DNA of 64,000 bases, taken from positions 14,867,848-14,931,847 of the forward strand of contig NC_033621.1 in the NCBI RefSeq assembly GCF_001540865.1, read 5' to 3'. Under the pieces are notes generated by a model that was not told the origin of the DNA, did not search any database, and saw only the letters and a list, made by a program, of their open reading frames with translations. Source of the DNA: Ananas comosus. Lineage: Eukaryota > Streptophyta > Magnoliopsida > Poales > Bromeliaceae. The position numbers and the translations under genes are program-made. Numbering within the stretch: the stretch's first letter is position 1; the number at the start of each line of letters is the position of its first letter. Shown here piece by piece: positions 54,415 through 64,000 of this stretch.

Positions 54415-56096
54415 CTAGTACAGGGCCCGCGCATCGCAGCGGATAGATAGTATTTCGGTCAATCAACATATATAATTATTAAAATTTTAAAATTAAAAAA
54501 TATAATAAAAAATAAAGAAATTCATATAGCCTTCTATACATTATAAAGCTAATCTTTTTTTTATTAATATTTTTTAACTTTCAATATTTGTAGAGTTAAA
54601 GTATTCTAATAACTTCACCTAAAAATTCAATCAAACTTAATAGTTTGAGTGGCTATTATATAAATAAATTTTTAATTAAAAAGTTAAAATTGGAGGACTT
54701 ACTCTAAATTGCAAATATATGATATTATCCTTATATAGTCAACATTGATTGGAGAAAGAAGAAATTATTATATGCACCTAGTGTATATTAACACACCATA
54801 CACCACAACTTATATTAAAGGATTTAAATCTCTATTAAATGTTTTAAGTATGTGGTGTATGTTCTCATATACATCCAGTATAGAGAATGCTTAATAGGGC
54901 GCATTCACAATTCCAAGAAAAGGAGGAGAAATCTTTACTTACACCTAATGTATACTTATATTTCATACACCATAAAAGCATATTAGATGATTGATAGAAT
55001 ATTTGATAATTAGTATTAAAGATTTTTGTGATGTCATGGAACTGCTAGATTATATACCTTATAAATTTTAAAATATTAACAATAAAAAGAGGCTTGGTGT
55101 ATATGATATTTTAATAGACCGGGTGCATGCAATATTGTTGAAGTAGAGGAGGGAGGAAAAAGAACACATGTCCCTCCGAAGGCTTCTGATGTGACCCAAC
55201 TGTCAAAATAATATATCTATAGATGAGATGGAAGCAAAAGTCTTTTTCACTTCCAAAAGTATTCAGCTCAACTCCATTAAATACTAAACAGAATAGCCAC
55301 AATGTTCTTTAGACAAGAAGCCCCTAAACAAGTTGTTCCTGAGTAACTTCGGTTCTGCTTGAACTCAACAACCTACGTGTCTATTGCTCTCATTGCAGCA
55401 ATGCATCAATTTATTTCGAACTGATTATGATTTGCACAACCACTAATCAGAGCTTTCACTTAGGAAAAGAAATTTTAATAGCAAGGTTAGCTCCCTTAAT
55501 CCACTTAAAAGGTTTCAAAAGTAAAGACAGTGGAAACATCCTCATTAATGATGCAGCATTGGAGAAAGAACCATCAGCTTACATCAAATTATTTGAGGTC
55601 TGTACCAGTATTAAACTATGTATGCCAAGTAAATGCATCAATTTGCAGCGTACACTTTGCTGTGCTGCTAGGACATGTCTACCTAAGATATAGGCCCGGT
55701 TTGGCAACTAGAATGCAATTTGAGAGGATAAGAGGAAAGAATGACGCTGAATGCGAGGATTAAGCAACTCATGGGCAGATGACAACAAATAGGGGGTGGT
55801 TTCAATAGGACACAACAGGATTTCTCGAATACAATCACGACCTCTCAGTTTCAGATTCAATAATCCCATCCTAAGAGGATTGTTTTACCTGCTCCCCAGA
55901 CAATGCTATCTTATATTAGCCTATCGAATCCAATAGTCAAACAGGTTCTTAAGTTAACAATTTAGCTTCTATCACACCATGACATCCCTCAATTCAGAAT
56001 TCTCAGGTTCAATATAATTCTGACATCTATCACACCATTCTATTCCACAAATTTAGCTTGCAGGATCTTGTATATAAGCACAGATATGCGAAACCC
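54228..56096. repeat. Duplicated block, copy 1 (with Helitron)
   Basis: 54228-54414 plus 55224-56096 match 57487-58582 at about 95 percent by eye, in the same orientation. Copy 1 has the Helitron; copy 2 has about 25 extra bp near 58353. Small open frames in both (55427-55693, 57818-58147) are the same sequence and look non-coding. Confidence 0.85.
54415..55223 (-). mobile_element. Non-autonomous Helitron (809 bp)
   Basis: On the minus strand it begins TCTATAG and ends CTAG, preceded by A and followed by T, the Helitron rule of insertion between A and T without duplication. A GC-rich hairpin-forming CCGCTGCGATGCGCGG lies about 12 nt before the CTAG end. The related block at 57660-57690 has the uninterrupted empty site ccaaaatgagatgg. 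No Rep/helicase coding region. Confidence 0.85.
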
Positions 56097-56176
56097 AAAA
56101 AGAAAATCAAGAGGAATATAGTGAAAATTTTACATCACATAATAGGAGTAAAGCCGCGTGTTAAATTTGTATATAT

Positions 56177-56208
<32 letters not shown>

Positions 56209-56215
56209 ATATATA

Positions 56216-57485
56216 GAGTCCGGCCTACTATACTCTTATCACTCCGTTTGGAATGGGTACAAGAGGGGGCGATAAGCGGGGTTATCCCCTCTTGTACCAA
56301 ACACAATTTGGGGAGGGGTGGAACACCTTGTTCGCCCAACCTGGTACAAGACCCCAACCTGGTACAAGACCTTGTACCAGGTTGGGGTGGAACAAGTGTA
56401 CCCCAAGGGGGAACAAAGGTGGAACACTTGTTCCACCCTCCCCGAGTAGAGAGAGAGAAGAGAGAGAGAGAGGAGAGAGAAGATTTTCATTTTAATTTAA
56501 TTTAATTTTAATTTCTAAAATTTATAATATTAGTTTTTTAAATTTAAATTTATATTTTAATTATAAATTTTAATGTTTAAATTATAAATTTGATATTTGT
56601 AATTTTTAATTTTAAATTTAATTTTTTAGATTTAAAATTTAAAATTTTATTTTTATCTCTTTCAATTTAAATTTGATCTTAAATTTAAAATTTGATATTT
56701 AAAATTTAAATTTTGAAAATATAAGTTTTAATTTTAATTTCATATTTTAAAATTTAAAAGTTAAAATTTTTAATTTAAAATTATTAGTTTAAAATGTTAA
56801 ATTCAATTATAGAGGTAAAATTATTATTTTCTATCTATAACTACCAACTATTCCACCTTATACTCAGATTTTCATCCAAACACAATTTTTCTAGTTCCAG
56901 CTTATACTCGTATTTTCATCCAAACAAAAAAAATACTCTTGTTCCTACGAAAATCCATTCTTGTACCTATCCCCGATATAACTAGTTCTTGCTTATACCC
57001 GAACCAAACGAAGCCTATGAGTACAATCACCCTCGTACTCATAAGTTGTTTTCGATGATAGAGTTTTCGAATCGACAATCCATACCGTCAAACATTATCT
57101 AGAGCATTTAAATTTAAAACTTCTAGAAATCAAATTTTATAATTTTTCAACATCATTTACCTTACGATCAAAATATCACAATATTGACAATTTTTAACAG
57201 CCAGTATGGAATACTTGCTAGTTTAACGGTGTAAAAAAATCGGAATCGGTTGAATTTTTATAAAAAATTATATTCACTACCTAGATAAAGATCAATAACT
57301 CCGATCTTAAATTGAAGGATCCGATCATCCATTTTTAGGACGCCGTTCGATTTCGACCGTTCATTTTATACCCGCTTGATGGACTTTATTATGATTTCGA
57401 AAAATTACGAAATTTATTTTTTAGAAGTTTCGAATACTCTAGATCATATTTAATGGAGTGGATCGTCGATTCGGAAATCCCATCA
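56216..57485. mobile_element. Palindromic MITE, subtype d, interrupted and cut by N
   Basis: Left end gtccggcctactatactctt; resumes at 57016 as tatgagtacaatcaccctcg, with aatcgacaatccataccgtc and, mirrored, gagtggatcgtcgattcgg. Ends at the single N at 57486 just before its right terminus. Confidence 0.75.
56240..57015. mobile_element. Tourist-like MITE (776 bp) with 3-bp TSD TAT
   Basis: Left CACTCCGTTTGGAATGGGTA and right ATACCCGAACCAAACGAAGCC are inverted repeats with the CGTTTGG core typical of PIF/Harbinger MITEs. tat flanks both ends (56237-56239, 57016-57018), and the uninterrupted site is seen in the related copy at 59080. Contains a perfect 17-bp inverted repeat at 56352-56387 and a (GA)n tract. 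Confidence 0.75.
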
Positions 57486-57486
57486 N

Positions 57487-58582
57487 GAATTCATGATTTT
57501 ATGACATCATCCACCTAGTGATCAAGTGATCTCAAATACACTTCATATTAGCCGTTAAAAATGGTCAATTTTAAGACTATTTGAATAATCTCGAAACATC
57601 ACAAAATTTATTACGAAGTTCAAGTCGTGTAGATTATATGTAACGGTGTTATTCGTTGATTTGGATGCCTCATCATCCAAAATGAGATGGAAGCAAAACT
57701 CTTTTTAACTTCCAAAAGTATTCCACTCAACTCCATTAGATACTAAACAGATTAGCCACAATGTTCTTTAGACAAGAAGCCCCTAAACAAGTTGTTCCTG
57801 AGTAACTTCGGTTCCGCTTGAAATCAACAACCTACCTGTCTCTATGCTCTCATTGCAGCAATGCATCAATTTATTTCGAACTGATTATGATTTACACAAC
57901 CACTAATCAGAGCTTTCACTTAGGAAAAGAAATTTTAATAGCAAGGTTAGCTCCCTTAATGCACTTAAATAGTTTCAAGAGTAAAGACAGTGGAAACATC
58001 CTCATTAATGATGCAGCATTGGAGAAAGAACCATCAGCTTACATCAAACTATTTGAGGTCTGTACCAGTAATAAACTATGTATGCCAAGTAAATGCATCA
58101 ATTTGCAGCGTACATTCTGCTGTGCTGCTAAGGACATGTCTACCTAAGATATAGGCCCAGTTTGGCAACTAGAATGCAATTTGAGAGGATAAGAGGAAAG
58201 AATGACGTTGAACGCGAGGATTAAGCAACTCACGGGAAGATGACAACAAATAGGGGGTGGCTTCAATAGGACACAACAGGATTTCTCAAATACAATCCCA
58301 ACCTCTCAGTTTCGGATTCAATAATCCCATCCTAAGAGGATTGTTTTACCTGCAACACCCCGAGTCACTATACCCTCCACCCCAGACAATGATATCTTAT
58401 ATTAGCCTATCGAATCCAATAGTCAAACGGGTTCTTAAGTTAACAATTTAGCTTCTATCACACCATGCCATCCCTCAATTGAGAATTCTCAGGTTCAATA
58501 TAATTCTGACATCTATCACACCATTCTATTCCACAAATTTAGTTTGCAGGATCTTGTTTATGAGCACATATATGCGGAACCC
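57487..58582. repeat. Duplicated block, copy 2 (no Helitron)
   Basis: Begins exactly after the single N at 57486 with gaattcatgattttatgaca, the same words as at 54228. Ends at ggaaccc where a MITE begins. Confidence 0.85.
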
Positions 58583-58765
58583 CCTTGGTGCTATTATGTT
58601 TTTAGCCCTTGGATCTACTCCTTAATTACTAATAGCCCTTAAATCAAACATTATTCCACCTACCACCACCTACCACCATCATCCCAACCCTACATTTCTC
58701 GATTCAATGGCTAAAAACTTAAAAGCACCACCCTCATGGTGCTTTTGGGAGTATTCTAGCTCAAC
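58583..58765. mobile_element. Palindromic MITE, subtype b, left end lost
   Basis: ccttggtgctatta at the left and gcaccaccctcatggtgctt near the right; ends gtattctagctcaac, a subtype a terminus, so it may be recombinant. Confidence 0.6.
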
Positions 58766-58779
58766 TATATATATATATA

Positions 58780-59027
58780 GAATTATGCTACTATACTATC
58801 AATAGTACCAAGCTCTTGGTGCTATTGATTTTTCAGCCGTTGGATAAAAATATGTGCGGTTAGGATAATAGTGGTCCCCGGTTAAATTAATAGTGGTCCC
58901 CTAGGGTTGAGCGGATGGTTGGTTTAATAGTATAATCTAACGGTGGGAAATGATCAAAGGGTAGATCTAACGGTAGAAAACTCAATAGTACCAAGGCCTT
59001 GGTACTATTGATAGTATAGTAGCCGGA

Positions 59028-59030
<3 letters not shown>
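58780..59030. mobile_element. Palindromic MITE, subtype b, full length (251 bp)
   Basis: gctactatactatcaatagt at the left, actattgatagtatagtagc at the right, flanked by (TA)n on both sides. Confidence 0.85.
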
Positions 59031-59059
<29 letters not shown>

Positions 59060-59079
59060 TATATATATATATTATATAT

Positions 59080-59616
59080 GTCGGCTTACTATACTCTTAT
59101 GAGTACAATCGCCCTCGCTCATAAATTGTTTTCGGTGATAGAGCTTCTGAATCGACGATCCACCACCGTTAAACAGTTATCTAGAGCATTTAAATCGTCT
59201 AGAAATCAAAATTTTATAATTTTTCGACATGCATTACCTTATATCAAAAGTCACAACTGACTAATTTTAAGCGGCCGGTATTGGTAATTTGCTAGTTTAC
59301 AGTGTAAACGAATCGAATCGGTTGAATTTTTGATAGAAAATTCTATTCACTATATAGATAAAGATCAATTACTCCGCATCTTAAATTGAAGGATCCGACA
59401 TCCATTTTAAGACGTCGTTTGATTTTGACGCGTTCATTTTATACCCGCTTGATGAACTTTATTATTGATTTGAAAATTATGAATTTATTTTCTATCAGTT
59501 TCAAATACTCTATATCTATATTTAACGGAGTGGATCATCGATTCGGAAGCTCATCATTGAAAAACAACTTAATGAATATGAAGGGCTCATACTCATAAGA
59601 GTATATACCCCTAAGC
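59080..59616. mobile_element. Palindromic MITE, subtype d (about 537 bp)
   Basis: Left end gtcggcttactatactctta, mirrored by ctcataagagtata; interior words as at 57020-57480. Shows many one-base gaps compared with that copy. Confidence 0.75.
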
Positions 59617-59625
59617 CTATGATAA

Positions 59626-59626
<1 letters not shown>

Positions 59627-59674
<48 letters not shown>
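59627..59674. repeat. (TA)n tract
   Basis: About 24 TA units. Confidence 0.95.
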
Positions 59675-59677
<3 letters not shown>

Positions 59678-60868
59678 TGCATTTCTGCAGCCTCATTTCA
59701 TCTTCTGTGGCAACATACATAAACATATTTATTCAGGTTCAGTGTTGACAACTAAATCTCCGAATTAAAGGCACTACTATTTCGACTTGAAGTAAATAAG
59801 AAAAAGAACAAAGGAATACTACAAAATAACTCCATGAACTTAGCAAGGTAAGATGGTATCAGCTAAAATTTTGGCATCCAAGTCATACTGGACCACAAAT
59901 ATGATACGCAATAGTAATGGTGGCATCGTAGAAATCATACACAATTTTTCGGTCAATAAATGCACAATGTCAGACATACTTAACCTGGAACGCTATTGGC
60001 TGATCAACACTTCGTAGAGTGACAATTAGAACTAGAATCTGAACTCACATTAGCAATATTGTCTAAATTGACATGCTATGCTCCTTCCGCAACTAAGATG
60101 TTTATCTAATGAGTCTTTCTAACAAGAAATAAATCAGTTTTATTTCCTATTCCGTCGCATGAGTATCATAGAGTGAGATTAATGCAACTAAGTTCTATAT
60201 TTGATGCTTCAAGATTTAGTGTCTATTTGGCCATCCTGCGGAGTTTAGTGTTGCATAATGAAATATTGTCTGAGAAGCACTATAAGCGATTTACTCGTAA
60301 CAACTTCTTTCTAGGGTAGATTTAGTAGCAAACAAATTGAAGCCTCTACTTTTGTGGCCAAGAATCTCATTTCCACTTTCCCACTGCAGCAGAAGCTCCA
60401 ATTTTCTTGTTCCCCCTTGACCAGATGCTCTACTAAATCTATTTCGACAAAAGAAGCAAAAGCAAAGCCAAATAGACCATTAACAGCTTAGTCCAAGAGG
60501 TGTCTAACAAATACAGCTTGGACAACAGAACTTGTGTTACTTCCAGCAGCTCTTCCTAACATAATGCAGCTTGATAGGAATTCTCAACCACTTTTCTCAA
60601 TAAAAGCAAATCTCTTTAGTATTTGGTTACATATATCATACCTACTCAATCAGATATAAGAATATTTAAATCACAAGTGATTCTAGGAAAATTTTCCAGT
60701 TAGAACGAGCAGTATAGAGAAAGGCAATATGTATTGAGCATGTAAATGAATATGTGCATTTTGAACAAGATGAAAAATCTAGCACTGTTAATGAATAAAA
60801 TAGCTTTGAAAAGGCCAAAAATCTCTGAGAAATCAATTTCATATGAATCTTATGAGCTTTTGACTCAC

Positions 60869-61027
60869 TTTCTCTTTAACAGCTTCTTCCCTATCAAGAA
60901 TCTGTCGCTTCCTCTGCGAGACGGTCGGATTAGCTTCGGCTTCACTAATCTGCTGCTTCCACTCAAACTGGGATGTGATGATTAGTACCAGAAGCAGGAA
61001 AACAAGAACAATAGGCCTCGAAGTCAT
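60869..61027 (-). CDS. Host gene, coding exon 1 (signal-anchor and coiled-coil start)
   Basis: ATG at 61027 gives MTSRPIVLVFLLLVLIITSQ: a short basic start and a hydrophobic segment (residues 5-19) that should act as signal anchor or signal peptide, followed by EWKQQISEAEANPTVSQRKR and an acidic/basic helical stretch. The exon has 53 codons ending EAVKEK at the donor AAA|GTGAGT (60869/60868). Joined to exon 2 it makes 111 residues with one N-terminal membrane segment and a coiled coil behind it, suggesting a small endomembrane protein. Function unknown. Confidence 0.85.
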
Positions 61028-61495
61028 CGTAATCAGCGATCACATGACCTACCAACAACAACACCATCCCAATATTTTTACTCATCAAACTTAACCATCA
61101 AATTTGTGCCAAAAATGTCTATCAAAGCATCAAATTAGGTTCCTCGGAACCCAAAAAGATAGATTCTCACCCAAACCTTGTAGGGCAAGATCTCTTCTAA
61201 ATCGCACTACACAAAACCCTAAATAGACCTTATTAGGCCCAAAATCGGATAGCAAAACCCAAATTTCGACTAAAATCAAGAGCGCCGACCCAAAAAGGGT
61301 CAACAACGCTCTTTTTTGGCATCGAATTAGGAAAATTGAGGGGGAAATTGGGAAGAGAACTCACCCTGCGTCCCATTAGAGGGGCCGGTTAGCTCGAGGA
61401 GAAGAGTTGAAGCTTAATTAATTTGCTTGCAAAATCGCGGTGATTTGAAGAGGAAATTAGGGTTTCTTCGGGGAAGATCGGGGTAAAACCGTGAC
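61028..61495 (-). other. 5' UTR with probable intron and spliced uORF
   Basis: Minus strand: a leader with gaaaccctaatttcc, then CGCAGG|GTGAGT at 61365/61364 (donor) and TTGGTAG| at 61049 (acceptor), a 316-bp intron. An upstream ATG at 61376-61374, spliced to the second leader part, would encode only six codons and stop at 61042-61040, before the main ATG. The transcription start is not fixed; poly-T (N at 61533) lies just upstream. Confidence 0.55.
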
Positions 61496-61599
61496 CCTTT
61501 TATCTCTCTGTTTTTTGTTTTGTTTTGTTTTTNTTTTTTTTTTTTTTTTTTTTGCGTCAACTGTGTTCGGATGATGACCCTTTCTCTCCTTTTTCCGAC

Positions 61600-61665
61600 A
61601 CGCGGATCAGAAAAACAGAGGCGTAGAGCCCACGCTTTTTCTCCAAATAAATATTTACTAAGACC
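61600..61665 (-). promoter_or_regulatory. Probable promoter of the host gene
   Basis: Minus strand TGGGCT (61627-61632), a site II type element, and AT-rich taaatatttattt (about 61645-61660) lie 130-170 bp before the 5' UTR. Confidence 0.35.
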
Positions 61666-62969
61666 ACAATTTTCAAATAGATGCCTTAATTTTACTTATT
61701 TCATTAAGGATCCATTTATTTACTCACAAGTATTGGGTATTTAGAAATAAAGAGTGTCACTAAATATTTAGAATTTAGAATTACATGTTATATTCGGACT
61801 CTAAAATATTATTTGTAGAATAAAATAAATTATATATCATAGATTAAATACACAATTTTTCTTAATCGTGATCAAATTTGTAAATTGCAGATAGCGGGCT
61901 TCTAACATTTGGAGGGTCCCATAACATAGCAAATGTTAAAACCACAACAGGTTTTATAATAATACATTTAATATATTTATGTTTCTTATAAAAAATATAT
62001 ATAATTTTAAAAAAATAAAATTTTGAAAAAAAGAATAACTAATCATTCCTTTTTTGTATTGTATGTCTATATATATATCTTCTTCACTAAAAATATTCTT
62101 GTCATTCACATGAGAACCCAATTCATTTAGATGTTTTAAATCTGTTTATACCTTTTTAAATTTTGGACTCATTGTGCCCACTTTTCAACTGCTTTATTGC
62201 GGCTACTTTAGCGGACTCTATACTGCTAAAGTGATCGCTATAAATCCGATCCGCTAAATTCCATTTTAAAATTTATAACACGACGTTAATACATAAAATC
62301 CGCTATAGTGGATAAAACGGCCGCTATTTAAAATATTGATTGTGGTCACCTAGATCTTTCAAAGAGGAAATTAAAATAAAACTTTTATCTTTAAATTATA
62401 TAAAAAAAAAAATTTACCGAATAAGTTATTATATTTTATTTTAATATTCAATATAGAGCTTTTGTCTGCTTTAAAAATTTTAAATTTTCAATCTAAATTT
62501 TTAATTTTTTTTAATTAATAGTGTAGTTTCATATTTTATTAGTTCGAAACGTTAACATTAAACTTCTTAATGCCAAAAATTATTCTAGTGGGTAAAATTA
62601 ACTACATATATTATATTTAGTTTTTGATAATGAAATATTTATGAATTACTTTTTTTTTTTTACTGGAAGACTATGTTTTGACGTTAAAAAGATTCCTCTA
62701 TACTATTGGTGTGCATTTTTCATAGATATTTGAATATTTGCTTAATATTTTTTTTTGAAACAGAGCAATGCTATAAACCCAAGAGGCGGTTGTAAATTTT
62801 ACATCTGTTCACGGAAGGTCAATATTTTATATTTCTCTTTTCAATTTTTTTTAATATTAAAAATTATTTAAATTTTTAGGTTGAGAGATATAAGATATAC
62901 CCATACTCTAGAGTGTATATTTTCGATATAAATGCAAAGATAGGAATTCTATTAAAGATCTGTCTTAGA
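61666..62969. other. Gene-free AT-rich DNA
   Basis: No ORF of note. 62195-62330 has ccgct/agcgg words (gcggctactttagcggac, gataaaacggccgctattta) like an old MITE remnant, without clear ends. Confidence 0.4.
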
Positions 62970-63513
62970 TAGGGGTGGAAACGAGCCGAGCTCGAGCGAG
63001 CTTATGTTGGCTCAAATTCGGCTTGAAATTAATTTCGAGCCTAAATCTAGGCTCAAGCTCGGCTTGAAATTAATTCGAGCCGAGCTCGAGCGAGCCTAAT
63101 TTCGAGTCGAGCCGAGCTCGAGCTCTAAACGAGCCGATTGAAATTCTCGACATTATATAATCAATAGTTTAATTTTTATAGAACATTACCTAAAATTTGA
63201 TGCAACATATCCAATAGTTCAAAATACAAAATAATTACAAGAAATATGAGCTAGGATGCCTGTCTGATCGGGTGAGGGTCAAAGAAAGAGAGAGAAAGAG
63301 AGAGGAGAAAAAAAATAGGAATTTGAAAATTTGAATGTTATCATGGTTTAGGATTATGTACAAAAGTGAAAGTCTGAAAGAGAGAGTGTGTTATGTAAAT
63401 TTAGAGTTGGGTTCAATTGCACGGTTGTACTTGTTGGATTTATTTTATGGGCCAACAATAATGGCCAAAATTAAATTAAAGCCTATATATAATTAAAATA
63501 CATTATATATATA
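62970..63513. mobile_element. hAT-like element, GAGCTCGAGC type, copy 2 (left part)
   Basis: Left terminus TAGGGGTGGAAACGAGCC, then gagctcgagcgagc repeats and the same interior as 16850-17163 (aatttttatagaacattacc, aaagagagagaaagag). Its (TA)n tract holds a palindromic MITE. Confidence 0.7.
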
Positions 63514-63517
63514 TATA

Positions 63518-64000
63518 GAAATAGGCTACTATACTATCTATAGTACCGGAGCTCTGATACAATAGTCTTGTTTTCGATCTTAGGGTGTTCAAATTAACGA
63601 TCCACACCGTTAAATATGATCTAAGATATATGAAGTTTTTAGGAATAAAATTTTAGTTTTTTTTTACATCGTTTACTTAGTAAATAAATTATGTCAAAAT
63701 GGACGGTGAAAATTGAATAATCTTTAAAATTGAGTATAGAAATTTTAAATTCAAAATCAAGAATGTTAACCTTAATCTAGATAGTTTAAAGTATTTTCTA
63801 TCAAAATTTGAAGAAATTTAGATTTTTCTACACCATTAAACTCCAAACTAGCCATAGTAGCCATTGAAAATTGACAATTTTGAAATGTTTTGATCATAAA
63901 GTAAACTATGTCAAAAAAATATAAAATTTTATTTCTAAAAACTTTAAATACCCTAAATTAGTTTTAACGGTATGGATCGTTGATTTGAACACCCTAAAAT
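63518..64000. mobile_element. Palindromic MITE, subtype c, runs off the window
   Basis: Left end ggctactatactatctatag; interior is the reverse orientation of the copy at 28154; the right arm begins (cggtatggatcgttgatttg) but the terminus is beyond 64000. Confidence 0.8.

Larger units (their letters stand above)
53408..60868 (-). other. 7.46-kb intron of the host gene, filled with transposons
   Basis: Donor GTGAGT at 60868 and acceptor GCAG at 53408 (minus strand), both phase 0. Contents: unique DNA near both ends, several palindromic MITEs, a Helitron, a Tourist-like MITE and a duplicated block around the N at 57486. 59700-60760 shows no gene or repeat that I can support. Confidence 0.75.

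Noticed and set aside
55427..55763. Open frames of 77-88 codons, repeated at 57818-58147
   Set aside because: Present in both copies of the duplicated intron block with different lengths after indels; no motif; antisense to the host gene intron.

Overview
The window looks like nuclear DNA of a flowering plant. Evidence: Ty3/gypsy elements of the Tat and Tekay/Del types with initiator-tRNA-Met primer sites, a Ty1/copia LTR with a typical plant LTR motif, a tRNA-derived SINE, a Helitron, hAT-like and Tourist-like MITEs, and one intron-containing gene with GT..AG borders. The general character suggests a monocot (pineapple-like is a guess I cannot test here). No bacterial-type genes, rRNA, tRNA or CRISPR array were seen. 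Six isolated N bases (24563, 44691, 52004, 52713, 57486, 61533) and one run of N (50778-51288) mark assembly joins; at least two single-N joins are flanked by duplicated sequence.

Layout. 1-16439: an old Tat-lineage Ty3/gypsy element on the + strand whose 5' end lies outside the window. Its pol runs protease, RT, RNase H, second (Tat-type) RNase H, integrase. A long antisense ORF remnant with a plant-mobile-domain-like region follows, then a polypurine tract and a 3' LTR. Three foreign LTRs of 2.3-2.6 kb interrupt it (3003-5322, 7629-10183, 10516-12938). 16440-30739: MITE-rich DNA containing a Tekay-type element in reverse orientation (17418-22321) and many copies of a long-TIR palindromic MITE superfamily tied to (TA)n tracts. 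30740-43951: a Tekay/Del chromovirus (+ strand) with both LTRs, PBS, gag, protease, RT, RNase H, integrase, chromodomain and PPT, riddled with stops. Its gag carries an 807-bp mosaic insertion, and its 3' LTR carries a solo gypsy LTR that itself carries a solo copia LTR. 43952-48383: a deletion derivative of a third chromovirus (minus strand), keeping gag and the integrase tail but no recognisable protease, RT or RNase H. 48384-52748: AT-rich small repeats, a GGGCC-rich promoter-like island, the gap, and a SINE.

53231-61500 (minus strand) is the only convincing host gene. It encodes a 111-residue membrane-anchored coiled-coil protein in two coding exons separated by a 7.46-kb intron, with a probable 5'-UTR intron and a tiny spliced upstream ORF. 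The intron holds a Helitron, a Tourist-like MITE, several palindromic MITEs, and a duplicated 1.1-kb block in which one copy preserves the Helitron's empty site. 61600-64000 is AT-rich and ends in an hAT-like element with a palindromic MITE in its (TA)n tract.

The genes do not form a pathway: this is a host gene beside a deeply nested transposon graveyard. The observations most worth pursuing are the (TA)n-associated palindromic MITE superfamily, the tandem-hairpin module shared by dissimilar LTRs, the Helitron with its internal empty-site control, and the antisense ORF of the Tat element.
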